Source: Ruminococcus sp.
Lineage (GTDB): Bacteria > Bacillota > Clostridia > Oscillospirales > Acutalibacteraceae
Direction: 5' to 3'
Assembly (NCBI GenBank): GCA_022768065.1
Contig: JALELS010000012.1
Span: 1 to 50,843, forward strand
DNA length: 50,843 nucleotides
Shown piece after piece: positions 7,913 to 14,996 of the stretch; within the stretch, counting starts at the first letter, position 1, and every line of letters begins with the position of its first letter. The position numbers and the translations under genes were made by a program. The notes beneath the pieces are model-generated. The model saw nothing but the letters and a program-made list of their open reading frames with translations, did no database searches and was not told the origin of the DNA.

Positions 7913-9289
7913 TTACAGCGAGTGTGTTTTATTCTCTTCGGTCATCATAATATTTAAAACTTTAAGGCAAATCGGCATTGAAAACAGAAAAGCCCCTACA
8001 TCCGCCACGGCCTGGCTTATTTCAACTCCCGTAAGTCCGAAGAAGTGCACAAGCAAGAACAGCGCCGGAACGAAGAACAAAAACTGCCTTGACATTGCCG
8101 TTAAGGTGGCTGCCTTTGCCCTGCCTATGGTCTGGAGATACATATTTGCCATAACTATAAAGCCCGAAAGCGGAAGAGATATGCACTGGGCTCTGAACGC
8201 AAACGAACCGATTGCGATTACATCGGCGTCATCGCGTCTGAATACGGCTATGACATACGGCGACAAAACAAAACCTATAACGGCTGCCGCGGTTAAAAAT
8301 ACGGTAGTCACCTTGACGGAAAACCAAAACGCCTTTTTAACTCTGTCAAATTTCTTTGCGCCGTAATTGAAACCGCATACGGGCTGGAAGCCCTGACCGA
8401 AGCCTATTACGGCGGCTCCGACAAAATTCATTATCTTTGAAACTATGGACATAGCGGCTATCGCGGCATCGCCGTAACCGCCTGCAAGACGGTTCATTGC
8501 CACCATGGCAAGCGACGCAAGCCCCTGCCTTGCAAGGGACGGAACTCCGCCGCGGAATATTTCTTTATAGAGCTGTTTGTCAAATCGGAAGTTTTTAAAC
8601 GATATGCGGATATTGCCCTTTTTAGTACAGCCTATGAGCAATATCACAAAACCGATTGTCTGGCTCAGCATTGTGGCGTACCCGGCTCCGCCGACGCCCA
8701 TTTTAAATACAAATATAAATATAGGGTCGAGCAAAATATTAAGTACACCGCCTGCCGTAACTCCTATCATACCGTTTACCGCGCTGCCCTGAAAGCGAAG
8801 CTGATTATTAAGTACAAGCGAACTCATCATAAACGGCGTTCCGCAGAGGATATAAAAAAGATACTGCTTTGTGTACGGCAAAATAGTATCGGTTGAGCCG
8901 AGCAGCTTTGACAGGGGCGAAATAAAGATTATGCCCAAAACGCCTATTATAACCCCAACGGCAAACGACGAAAAAAATCCCGTGGACGCCATTACGGACG
9001 CCTCTTTTATCTTTTGCTCGCCGAGTTTGCGCGACATATAGTTTCCCGACCCGTGGCCGAAGAAAAATCCGCACGCTTGAATTATCGCCATAAAAGAAAA
9101 GACGACACCTACCGCGCCGGTGGCGCTGGTGCCTATCTTTCCCACAAAATATGTATCAGCCATATTGTATATGGAGGACACAAGCATTGTTATTATTGTA
9201 GGGACAGCCATTTTGCAAATCAGCTTATTTACCGGCATTTGCGTCATCATAGTAAATTTACGGCTGTTTACTTCTTCTTTGTTTTTCAT
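7913..9289 (-). CDS. MATE family efflux transporter
   Basis: A 458-residue integral membrane protein with about 12 hydrophobic segments and clear MATE signatures: MAVPTIITMLVSSIYNMADT near the N-terminus, GHGSGNYMSR in the first half, and GFGQGFQPVCGFNYGAKKF in the second half matching the internal repeat. MATE proteins export drugs or metabolites in exchange for Na+ or H+. It is the third gene of a minus-strand set after the EEP phosphodiesterase and the nucleotidyltransferase-like gene; its ATG lies 24 bases after the latter's stop, behind GGAGA. Substrate cannot be told from sequence. Confidence 0.92.
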   Translation of the reverse strand: MKNKEEVNSRKFTMMTQMPVNKLICKMAVPTIITMLVSSIYNMADTYFVGKIGTSATGAVGVVFSFMAIIQACGFFFGHGSGNYMSRKLGEQKIKEASVMASTGFFSSFAVGVIIGVLGIIFISPLSKLLGSTDTILPYTKQYLFYILCGTPFMMSSLVLNNQLRFQGSAVNGMIGVTAGGVLNILLDPIFIFVFKMGVGGAGYATMLSQTIGFVILLIGCTKKGNIRISFKNFRFDKQLYKEIFRGGVPSLARQGLASLAMVAMNRLAGGYGDAAIAAMSIVSKIMNFVGAAVIGFGQGFQPVCGFNYGAKKFDRVKKAFWFSVKVTTVFLTAAAVIGFVLSPYVIAVFRRDDADVIAIGSFAFRAQCISLPLSGFIVMANMYLQTIGRAKAATLTAMSRQFLFFVPALFLLVHFFGLTGVEISQAVADVGAFLFSMPICLKVLNIMMTEENKTHSL

Positions 9290-9313
9290 TTTTCCGTTTC
9301 TCCGAATTCGGTC

Positions 9314-10441
9314 TTACAGACCGGAAGATTTAAAAATATCATTCATAAGCTTTTTGTTTTTGTCGGTCAACGAACCGAGCTCTTTCGACTTATCCTTTGC
9401 CTTGCCGCCCTTTTTTACAATTCTTATGAGCCAGAAAATCGGCAGCAAAAACGGCAGTTTTTTAAGCACGGGATAATTTTTCACCATAACTTTAAGCGGC
9501 GGAAACGCCATTCGCATAAACGCCGAAAAACGTGAACTCCCGATGTTTTCGGCTACCGCGCCCGCGTTTTGTATCGGCGGACCCAAAACTATATACTGCT
9601 GCATTACAAACAGAGCTTTGTCGTCCTTTGCGTCGCCGAACCAGATGTCGCCGACTTTTTTTATATTTTCCGCAAAGCGCAAAAGCCCGATTTTTTTAAG
9701 CTCGCCGCCTATATACGCAAAATCAAGATTCGCACCCTTCAGGCGATTAAGCATAAAAATATCCATAGTTGGTCTGAAGCACGCGCCGCCGTCTTTATAG
9801 TGCTCTGCCAGATGTGCCGTAACATATATATAAAGGTCATTATCGGTCATTTTATATTCGTGCCCGCCGCACTTTACGGCTCTTTTCCAAACGTCGGCAA
9901 AATAGTCGTGCCGACTGTCGCTCTCAATAAAGAGCATATTGTGAAGCTCCACGGTTAAAAACGGCGGATTTATAAGAACTATATCCTTGCCGTTATTCAT
10001 TTCGCGTGAAAAGCCGCGTTCCGTCAACAGTTTTTCCGCGCGCAAAACGTCCTTTTCTTTTACGAGGATATCCATATCCACCATAAAGCGCATTTCGGGC
10101 ATAGGATAAAGGGCTTTGAGGTGTGCTCCCTTGAGGCACATAAAATCTATGTTGTTTTCCGTAAAAGCTTTTCTTATGAAGTTAAGCTCGTTTTGCTGAG
10201 CGCTCTCGCGGAGAACCGCCGCCTTATATGAACGCTCAAGCTTTGACATATATTCCTGCGGCAAAACCCCCGGCTTATCTTTAAAAGCAAGGTAAAGTAT
10301 GACCTGAACGCTGTTGCGGTAAGCGAGTTTCACGAGGAAAACCTTATCGGTGCCCTCGGGTATATCGGGCAAGGGCTCCGAGAGCAGAGCCGAGCGAACC
10401 ACGGAGCAAAGATATTCTCTTGCAAGCGTTTTTCCGGTCAT
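9314..10441 (-). CDS. Nucleotidyltransferase family protein (NTP_transf_5-like)
   Basis: A 375-residue protein of the family called uncharacterised nucleotidyltransferase. The central segment LKGAHLKALYPMPEMR followed by VDMDILV is the family's characteristic G...YP..R..D.DiLV pattern, with two acidic residues as candidate metal ligands. Members often sit in surface polysaccharide or peptide export clusters; here the neighbours are a phosphodiesterase and a MATE exporter. The start was placed at 10441 because AAAGGAT lies 7 bases upstream; an in-frame ATG at 10531 would overlap the upstream gene by 62 bases and has no site. The last 50 residues are hydrophobic then basic. Confidence 0.75.
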   Translation of the reverse strand: MTGKTLAREYLCSVVRSALLSEPLPDIPEGTDKVFLVKLAYRNSVQVILYLAFKDKPGVLPQEYMSKLERSYKAAVLRESAQQNELNFIRKAFTENNIDFMCLKGAHLKALYPMPEMRFMVDMDILVKEKDVLRAEKLLTERGFSREMNNGKDIVLINPPFLTVELHNMLFIESDSRHDYFADVWKRAVKCGGHEYKMTDNDLYIYVTAHLAEHYKDGGACFRPTMDIFMLNRLKGANLDFAYIGGELKKIGLLRFAENIKKVGDIWFGDAKDDKALFVMQQYIVLGPPIQNAGAVAENIGSSRFSAFMRMAFPPLKVMVKNYPVLKKLPFLLPIFWLIRIVKKGGKAKDKSKELGSLTDKNKKLMNDIFKSSGL

Positions 10442-10469
10442 CTTTTTTATCCTTTCATTAAATACGGTA

Positions 10470-11396
10470 TCAGTCTGTAAGCGACAATGTAACGGCAATC
10501 GGGAAATGGTCGCTCGGATACACTCCGTCATATGTGTTTTTCACAATCTCAAAGCTATGTGCCGTAATGCCCGTCTTTGAAACCATAAAATAGTCTATAC
10601 AGCTTCTGTCAAGCGCTTTGCCGAAATTCTGATATGTACAGGAGTTGTCGGGATTATTCGTAAGGTACTTGGCGTCGTTAAAGTTTTCGGTCGCCATTTT
10701 GTATGTTTCGCTATTCTCTTTAGCATTAAAATCGCCCATAATTATCGACGGCTTGCCTCCGAACTGCGCTATTTTATCAAGCACAACGCGAATTCCGTTT
10801 ATGCGCGCCTCGTCGCTGATATGGTCAAGGTGAGTGTTAAACACAACAAAATCTTTACCTGTCTGTTTTTCTTTAAGTATAACATAGCTGCAAACTCTGT
10901 AACACGCTGCGCCCCAATCCTTACTCATAACCTCGGGCGTTTCGGAAAGCCAAAATGAGCCTTTATCCTCAAGCTCGAATTTTTCGGTGCTGTAAAATAT
11001 GGGGCAGCCCTCCGAGAGATATGTATTATCTCGATACTCTATAACGCTGTCATATCCTTTAAGCGTATCTTGCAAATATGCGTAATGGATCTTTGTAACC
11101 TCTTGAAAGCCTATAACATCCGGCATAACCGAGGCCACGTTTTCAATTATGAGACCCGCGCGGTAACACCAGCTCTTTTTGCCTATATCGGTGGGGCTGA
11201 TGCAGCGCACATTGGCACTCATAACGGTTATCTCGTCCGTCTCCGCCTTTGAGGATATATCAAACGGCTGTTTTTCGGTTTTCTTATATTTCGGATAATA
11301 CCAAAACTCTATTGCCGCAACCGCAATTATAAAAACAAGAATTACCGAAAGAACAATACAGAATATTTTTAAACCCTTTTTCTTTGCTTTCGCCAC
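10470..11396 (-). CDS. Membrane-anchored EEP-family phosphodiesterase/nuclease-like protein
   Basis: A 308-residue protein with one N-terminal transmembrane segment (about 9-30) and an endonuclease/exonuclease/phosphatase domain outside it. Motifs appear in family order: MSANVR, GFQEV (metal Glu), NTHLDH (catalytic His), GDFNA, and the terminal SDHFPI. Likely substrates are phosphodiesters (nucleic acid, sphingomyelin-type or inositol phosphate); sequence alone does not decide. I chose the GTG at 11396, which follows AAAGGGG at 8 bases, over the GTG at 11405 that overlaps that site. First gene of the minus-strand trio with the nucleotidyltransferase-like and MATE genes. Confidence 0.82.
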   Translation of the reverse strand: MAKAKKKGLKIFCIVLSVILVFIIAVAAIEFWYYPKYKKTEKQPFDISSKAETDEITVMSANVRCISPTDIGKKSWCYRAGLIIENVASVMPDVIGFQEVTKIHYAYLQDTLKGYDSVIEYRDNTYLSEGCPIFYSTEKFELEDKGSFWLSETPEVMSKDWGAACYRVCSYVILKEKQTGKDFVVFNTHLDHISDEARINGIRVVLDKIAQFGGKPSIIMGDFNAKENSETYKMATENFNDAKYLTNNPDNSCTYQNFGKALDRSCIDYFMVSKTGITAHSFEIVKNTYDGVYPSDHFPIAVTLSLTD

Positions 11397-11432
11397 GAGA
11401 AGCACCCCTTTTCATACTTTTTCACAGGAAAA

Positions 11433-11461
11433 ATAATAGCACAAAAGCGCTTAAAAGTCTA
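11433..11461 (-). promoter_or_regulatory. Promoter of the EEP/NTase/MATE genes
   Basis: Minus strand TAGACT, 17-base spacer, TATTAT with an extended TG. It is divergent to the promoter at 11470-11498, only 9 bases away, so the two transcripts could be coregulated. Confidence 0.5.
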
Positions 11462-11469
11462 TATGTTTG

Positions 11470-11498
11470 TTGACTGTAATGCTGAAGATGACTATATT
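11470..11498 (+). promoter_or_regulatory. Promoter of the PI-PLC/PHP operon
   Basis: TTGACT, 17-base spacer, TATATT, about 60 bases before the start of the PI-PLC-like gene. A weaker second candidate, TTGCAC-17-TACAAT at 11509-11537, is closer to the gene. Confidence 0.65.
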
Positions 11499-11560
11499 AA
11501 GCCTTTAGTTGCACTCCGGCAATTTATGGTATACAATAGCAATAAAGAAGGGGTGATTTT

Positions 11561-12448
11561 ATGCACACCGAAAATTGGATGAAAAACATTCCCGACGAAA
11601 CACCGCTGTCAATGATAAGTATTCCCGGAACTCACGACAGTGCGGCAAGATTCACAACCGCTCCGACGCCTCGGATATTTTGCTGTCAGGATATGTCCGT
11701 AAAAAATCAGCTGTTGTCCGGAGCGAGGTTCCTCGATATACGGCTTATATTGAGTCATAACAAATTCAAAGCGGTACATTTTTTTATAAGATGCCGCAAA
11801 GAAAAAGAGCTGTCAAGCGGAACGCTGCTTTTTGACGACATACTTTGCGACACAGCCGAGTTTTTAAAGGAAAACCCGACCGAAACCGTAATTATGAGCG
11901 TAAAAATGGATTTCGGCATCAATGTAAGGGAATTTTACCAAAGCTTTGTGCGTCGGTACATAGAGCCGCAAAAAGAGTATTGGTACACAGAAAACAAAAT
12001 ACCGAATCTCGGCGCGGTTCGCGGCAAAATAGTGCTTATGAGACGCTGTATGCTCGGCACAAACGAACTTTCCTCTGTTGACAACGGACTTGATTTTTCG
12101 TATTGGGAGGATCAGAAAGGGACGGACAACCCCCTGCCGCTTCCATGCTGGTTCGGAAACGAGGAAAACGAAAAAGCGATAATACAGGACAGATACGCTC
12201 TTACAAAAGAAGAAAAATGGCGCTCTGCCGTAACTACCATGCTGTGCGATTACCGACCGCACAAAAACGTTATGGCATTGAACTTTTTGAGCACAAGGGG
12301 CAATCCGAGAGAAAATGCCGATTACATAAACAAAAAATTCTCGGAATATTCTCTGCCCGACAAGCCCCTCGGCATAATCATATTTGACTTTTTGACCGAG
12401 GCTCTTGCCGAAAAAGTCATTAACACCAACACGGAGGCGAAAAAATGA
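11561..12448 (+). CDS. Phosphatidylinositol-specific phospholipase C-like protein
   Basis: A 295-residue protein with the bacterial PI-PLC X-domain. GTHDS holds the first catalytic His (H25, with D26); RFLDIR (R61) and H73 in AVHF sit where the second active-site group of bacterial PI-PLCs is expected. Bacterial PI-PLCs cleave phosphatidylinositol or GPI anchors to an inositol 1,2-cyclic phosphate. No signal peptide is seen, so the enzyme may be cytoplasmic or use another export route. ATG follows AAGGGGTG. Its stop overlaps the next start by four bases (ATGA), making it the first of a coupled three-gene operon with a beta-sandwich protein and a PHP metallohydrolase. The substrate head group is an inference. 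Confidence 0.85.
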   Translation: MHTENWMKNIPDETPLSMISIPGTHDSAARFTTAPTPRIFCCQDMSVKNQLLSGARFLDIRLILSHNKFKAVHFFIRCRKEKELSSGTLLFDDILCDTAEFLKENPTETVIMSVKMDFGINVREFYQSFVRRYIEPQKEYWYTENKIPNLGAVRGKIVLMRRCMLGTNELSSVDNGLDFSYWEDQKGTDNPLPLPCWFGNEENEKAIIQDRYALTKEEKWRSAVTTMLCDYRPHKNVMALNFLSTRGNPRENADYINKKFSEYSLPDKPLGIIIFDFLTEALAEKVINTNTEAKK

Positions 12449-12912
12449 GTCTGATATTCGAAGAGACGAAAACTCTGACCCCGGACGACACAAAGACCAA
12501 TGTTCCGCTGCAAATTTATGTTGCGGAGGAGCTCGAAAAAATGGAGATTGAATTTTCGTATTCGCCGAAAAACCTCGACGATGAAGAAAAGGCACACAAA
12601 TACATAGACGACGGGTTTGAAAAGTATGCTCCGGAGCCGTACAGAAAAGGCTATAAACCCTGGTATGAATACCTACCCGTCAAAAATCTGCTCACGGTAT
12701 CGCTTGACAGCCCCTACGGCTATATAGGCTGCGCTCACAGGCAGGACAGCCGCCAAACACATATTATTTCGGAGAAAGAAAGCTCACGCGGATTTATAAA
12801 AACGAAGCTTCCGAGCGGTCTTTACAGAATAACGATAAACGTACACGCGCTTGTTACGGACGAATGTACATTTAATATAAAAGTTTTCGGCGAGGTGAAA
12901 AGCAATGCTTAA
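12445..12912 (+). CDS. Beta-sandwich protein resembling the N-terminal domain of CehA/McbA hydrolases
   Basis: A 155-residue protein with beta-rich composition. Its opening LTPDDTKT...LQIYVAEELEKMEIEF and its ending FNIKVFGEV resemble the N-terminal non-catalytic domain that normally precedes the PHP domain in CehA/McbA-type metallohydrolases. The PHP gene follows directly and begins exactly where the PHP domain would start. Overlaps are 4 bases upstream and 8 downstream, so translation is probably coupled. It most likely forms a complex with the PHP protein. The alternative is an ancestral single gene broken by a frameshift, but the downstream part has its own GAGGTG ribosome site, which favours a real split. 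Confidence 0.65.
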   Translation: MSLIFEETKTLTPDDTKTNVPLQIYVAEELEKMEIEFSYSPKNLDDEEKAHKYIDDGFEKYAPEPYRKGYKPWYEYLPVKNLLTVSLDSPYGYIGCAHRQDSRQTHIISEKESSRGFIKTKLPSGLYRITINVHALVTDECTFNIKVFGEVKSNA

Positions 12913-13888
12913 ATGGTTACCGTGCGAAATGCACTGTCATACCCTGCACAGCGACGGCAAATTCACTGTCGAGTCGCTTATGCAAACAGCCAAGGAATAC
13001 GGGCTCTCGGGTATAGCCCTTACAGATCACAACACCGTTTCGGGTTGGGACGAAATTACCGAGGAAAGAGAAAAGGAATATGTTTCCGTTCTGAAAGGAA
13101 TAGAATGGACTACCTTTTTCGGGCATATGCTTGTCACCGACTGCAAAGAATTTGTGGACTGGCGCGACGCCGTTCCCGACAATATAGATGAAAAAATCGC
13201 CGAGGTCAAAAAGCGCGGCGGTATGGTAGGAATAGCACACCCGTATGAGCTGGGAAGCCCGATGTGCACCGGCTGTTTTTGGGACTATCACGTTAAAAAA
13301 TGGGAAAATGTGGACTATATCGAGGTGTGGTCAAAGCCGTTTCCGCCGTCAAAATCGGCAAACGAGCGCGCATTTGCACTTTGGACGGGTCTTCTTGACA
13401 AGGGGTATCACCTTGCCGCAACCTACGGCAAAGACTGGCACAGGAAAACCGACGAAACAGAGCCTTACGGCTGCACTTACATAGGCACCGAAAGCGAAAC
13501 GCTCACCGGCACGGAAATAAAAAAAGCCGTACAAAGCGGAAGAACGTCAATTACCATGGGTCCTTTGATAACGCTCACGGCGCTGCGCGATGAAAAGGAA
13601 TATAATGTTGGTGATGTTTTGGAGGAAGGCAAGACCAAAATTAAAATAGAAGTTTTTCCGGACACAAGGAAAGAGCATTGGGAGAAATTCAACATCACCT
13701 CAGAGTCGGTAAGGTTAATAAGAAACGGCTGTCAGACCGTATTTGAGTCAAAATACGGCGGCGACGCTCCGACGTTTAACTTAAACTGCGAACCCGGTTG
13801 GTACATTGCCGAGCTTTGGGGCAAAGTAAACGGCAAAAGATATATGATAGGATTTACAAGCCCCATGTATTTTACCGCGGCAAAATAA
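12905..13888 (+). CDS. PHP-domain metallohydrolase (CehA/McbA-like)
   Basis: A 327-residue PHP-fold enzyme. Metal ligands appear in order: H10 and H12 (MHCHTLHSDG), D17, D41/H42 (LTDHNT), E67 (GIEW), H74 (GHML), H112 (IAHPYE) and D177/H179 (GKDWH), a full three-metal set. A beta-rich region of about 100 residues follows. Characterised relatives include carbaryl hydrolase CehA and PHP phosphodiesterases that open cyclic phosphates. In this operon it could act after the PI-PLC-like enzyme, for example on an inositol cyclic phosphate (inference). The start is an ATG 7 bases after GAGGTG. It ends before a shared bidirectional terminator. Confidence 0.88.
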   Translation: MLKWLPCEMHCHTLHSDGKFTVESLMQTAKEYGLSGIALTDHNTVSGWDEITEEREKEYVSVLKGIEWTTFFGHMLVTDCKEFVDWRDAVPDNIDEKIAEVKKRGGMVGIAHPYELGSPMCTGCFWDYHVKKWENVDYIEVWSKPFPPSKSANERAFALWTGLLDKGYHLAATYGKDWHRKTDETEPYGCTYIGTESETLTGTEIKKAVQSGRTSITMGPLITLTALRDEKEYNVGDVLEEGKTKIKIEVFPDTRKEHWEKFNITSESVRLIRNGCQTVFESKYGGDAPTFNLNCEPGWYIAELWGKVNGKRYMIGFTSPMYFTAAK

Positions 13889-13915
13889 TACCGCGGCGCG
13901 AAAAACAACAAAAAA

Positions 13916-13946
13916 GCTGCTGTAAAGGATAAATCTTTACAGCAGC
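13916..13946. terminator. Bidirectional terminator between convergent genes
   Basis: Perfect 12-bp stem GCTGCTGTAAAG/CTTTACAGCAGC with T-runs on both strands. It serves the PHP operon (plus) and the bioY-DUF1284 transcript (minus). Confidence 0.9.
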
Positions 13947-13973
13947 CTTTTTAATGTTCAATCGAGGTTTTGG

Positions 13974-14354
13974 TCACACCTGTGCTTTGCCGCATATATG
14001 ATACCATTGACAGTCGCCGCATACAAAGCGGAGCATATCTTTTTTTATGATATTATTTTCGACAAGCGAATAAAGACAGCCGTACTCATACACCTTGTCA
14101 AAATCGAGATTGCACAAGCTTATTACAGAGCTGTCGTAGCTTTTAACCTTTTCGCCGTCACAACACATATTTTTACTGTTATTGGGGCATTTTCGGCAGA
14201 TGTCGTCACAGCCGCCTGTCAAAACAACTTCGCTGTCGTTTTTCAGATTTGATATTACATACCGCATATTTTCGCTGAATTCGGCGGAATATCCGTATCC
14301 TTTGAAATAGCGCATACACAAAAGATGATGCGGTCTAATCAAAAATTTTGACAT
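13974..14354 (-). CDS. DUF1284 domain protein
   Basis: A 126-residue cysteine-rich protein beginning with the DUF1284 signature IRPHHLLCMRYFKGYGYS. Nine cysteines, including CDDICRKCP, MCCD and CGDCQWYHIC, could bind an iron-sulfur cluster or zinc; function is not established for the family. Its ATG lies inside the 3' end of bioY (20-base overlap), so it is probably translated from the bioY mRNA by coupling. That places it under the same BirA-like control, which hints at a link to biotin or a biotin-dependent process, though this is only positional evidence. Confidence 0.82.
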   Translation of the reverse strand: MSKFLIRPHHLLCMRYFKGYGYSAEFSENMRYVISNLKNDSEVVLTGGCDDICRKCPNNSKNMCCDGEKVKSYDSSVISLCNLDFDKVYEYGCLYSLVENNIIKKDMLRFVCGDCQWYHICGKAQV

Positions 14355-14910
14355 ATTTCGGAACAGTCCTTGTTATGATAACTGCGAGCGCAATTTTAAG
14401 TGCGTCGGGAACTAAAAACGGTACAACGCATTTACCGAGAGCCGCGGCAAGACCTACGGCTTCGGCTCTGTGAGCATATACCGCTATATACCAAATTGTG
14501 CCGAAAGCGTAACACGCTAAAAGTCCGAGAACCATTCCGAGTATTATCGCCCAAAGCTTTTTGCCGAAAACCGCTGTTATGAGCCAATAGATGAGCGCCG
14601 TGAAAATAAATCCCATTATATAGCCGCCCGTTACGCCGAAGAGCGTTCCTATGCCGCTTGAAAATCCCGAGAATACCGGAACTCCGACAGCTCCGAGTAA
14701 TACATATATGAGAACGGACAAGGTTCCCCTTTTACCGCCGAGCAAGCCGACGGCGCAGAAAACACCGAAGGTTTGAAGTGTAAACGGCACTACCATGGGC
14801 ACCGAGATCCACGAACAAACGGCAATTATTACGGCAAATATCGCTATGTATACCATATCAAGCGTTTTTTGCCTGTTGCTTCTTTTTGCTTTAACTTCCT
14901 TTTCCGCCAT
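14335..14910 (-). CDS. bioY: Biotin transporter BioY (ECF S component)
   Basis: A 191-residue membrane protein with six hydrophobic segments, the size and pattern of BioY. FTLQTFGVFCAVGLLGGKRG and GGYIMGFI are conserved BioY segments. BioY binds biotin and works alone or with the shared ECF energy-coupling module, whose genes are not in this window. Start 14910 was chosen for AAAGGAG 7 bases upstream; an in-frame ATG at 14952 would begin upstream of the promoter -10. The upstream DNA has a near-perfect promoter covered by a BirA-like operator, so expression should fall when biotin is ample. Confidence 0.93.
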   Translation of the reverse strand: MAEKEVKAKRSNRQKTLDMVYIAIFAVIIAVCSWISVPMVVPFTLQTFGVFCAVGLLGGKRGTLSVLIYVLLGAVGVPVFSGFSSGIGTLFGVTGGYIMGFIFTALIYWLITAVFGKKLWAIILGMVLGLLACYAFGTIWYIAVYAHRAEAVGLAAALGKCVVPFLVPDALKIALAVIITRTVPKYVKIFD

Positions 14911-14915
14911 AAAAA

Positions 14916-14947
14916 ATACTCCTTTAAGCTGAAACTTAAAGGAGTAT
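14916..14947. promoter_or_regulatory. 13-bp inverted repeat at the bioY start
   Basis: ATACTCCTTTAAG and CTTAAAGGAGTAT are exact complements separated by CTGAAA. The repeat spans from the -10 element to the bioY ribosome site AAAGGAG. A transcript starting near 14936 would carry only one arm, so this is more likely a DNA operator than an RNA hairpin, unless transcription also comes from proS. Confidence 0.55.
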
Positions 14948-14971
14948 AACATTAACCGTTTTGATTGTCAA
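14943..14971 (-). promoter_or_regulatory. bioY promoter
   Basis: Minus strand TTGACA, 17-base spacer, TATACT with TG at the extended position: almost a consensus sigma-A promoter. Its -35 element is part of the right half of the BirA-like operator. Confidence 0.8.
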
Positions 14972-14996
14972 CCAAAAAATCAGTCTTGGGTGACAA
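14965..14996 (-). promoter_or_regulatory. BirA-like (biotin repressor) operator
   Basis: Minus strand half-sites TTGTCACCC and GGTTGACAA are separated by 14 bases; the halves are complementary at 8 of 9 positions and fit the Firmicute BirA pattern of TTGTnAACC, 14-16 bases, GGTTnACAA. The left half lies in the last codons of proS and its stop. The right half overlaps the bioY -35 box. Confidence 0.75.
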
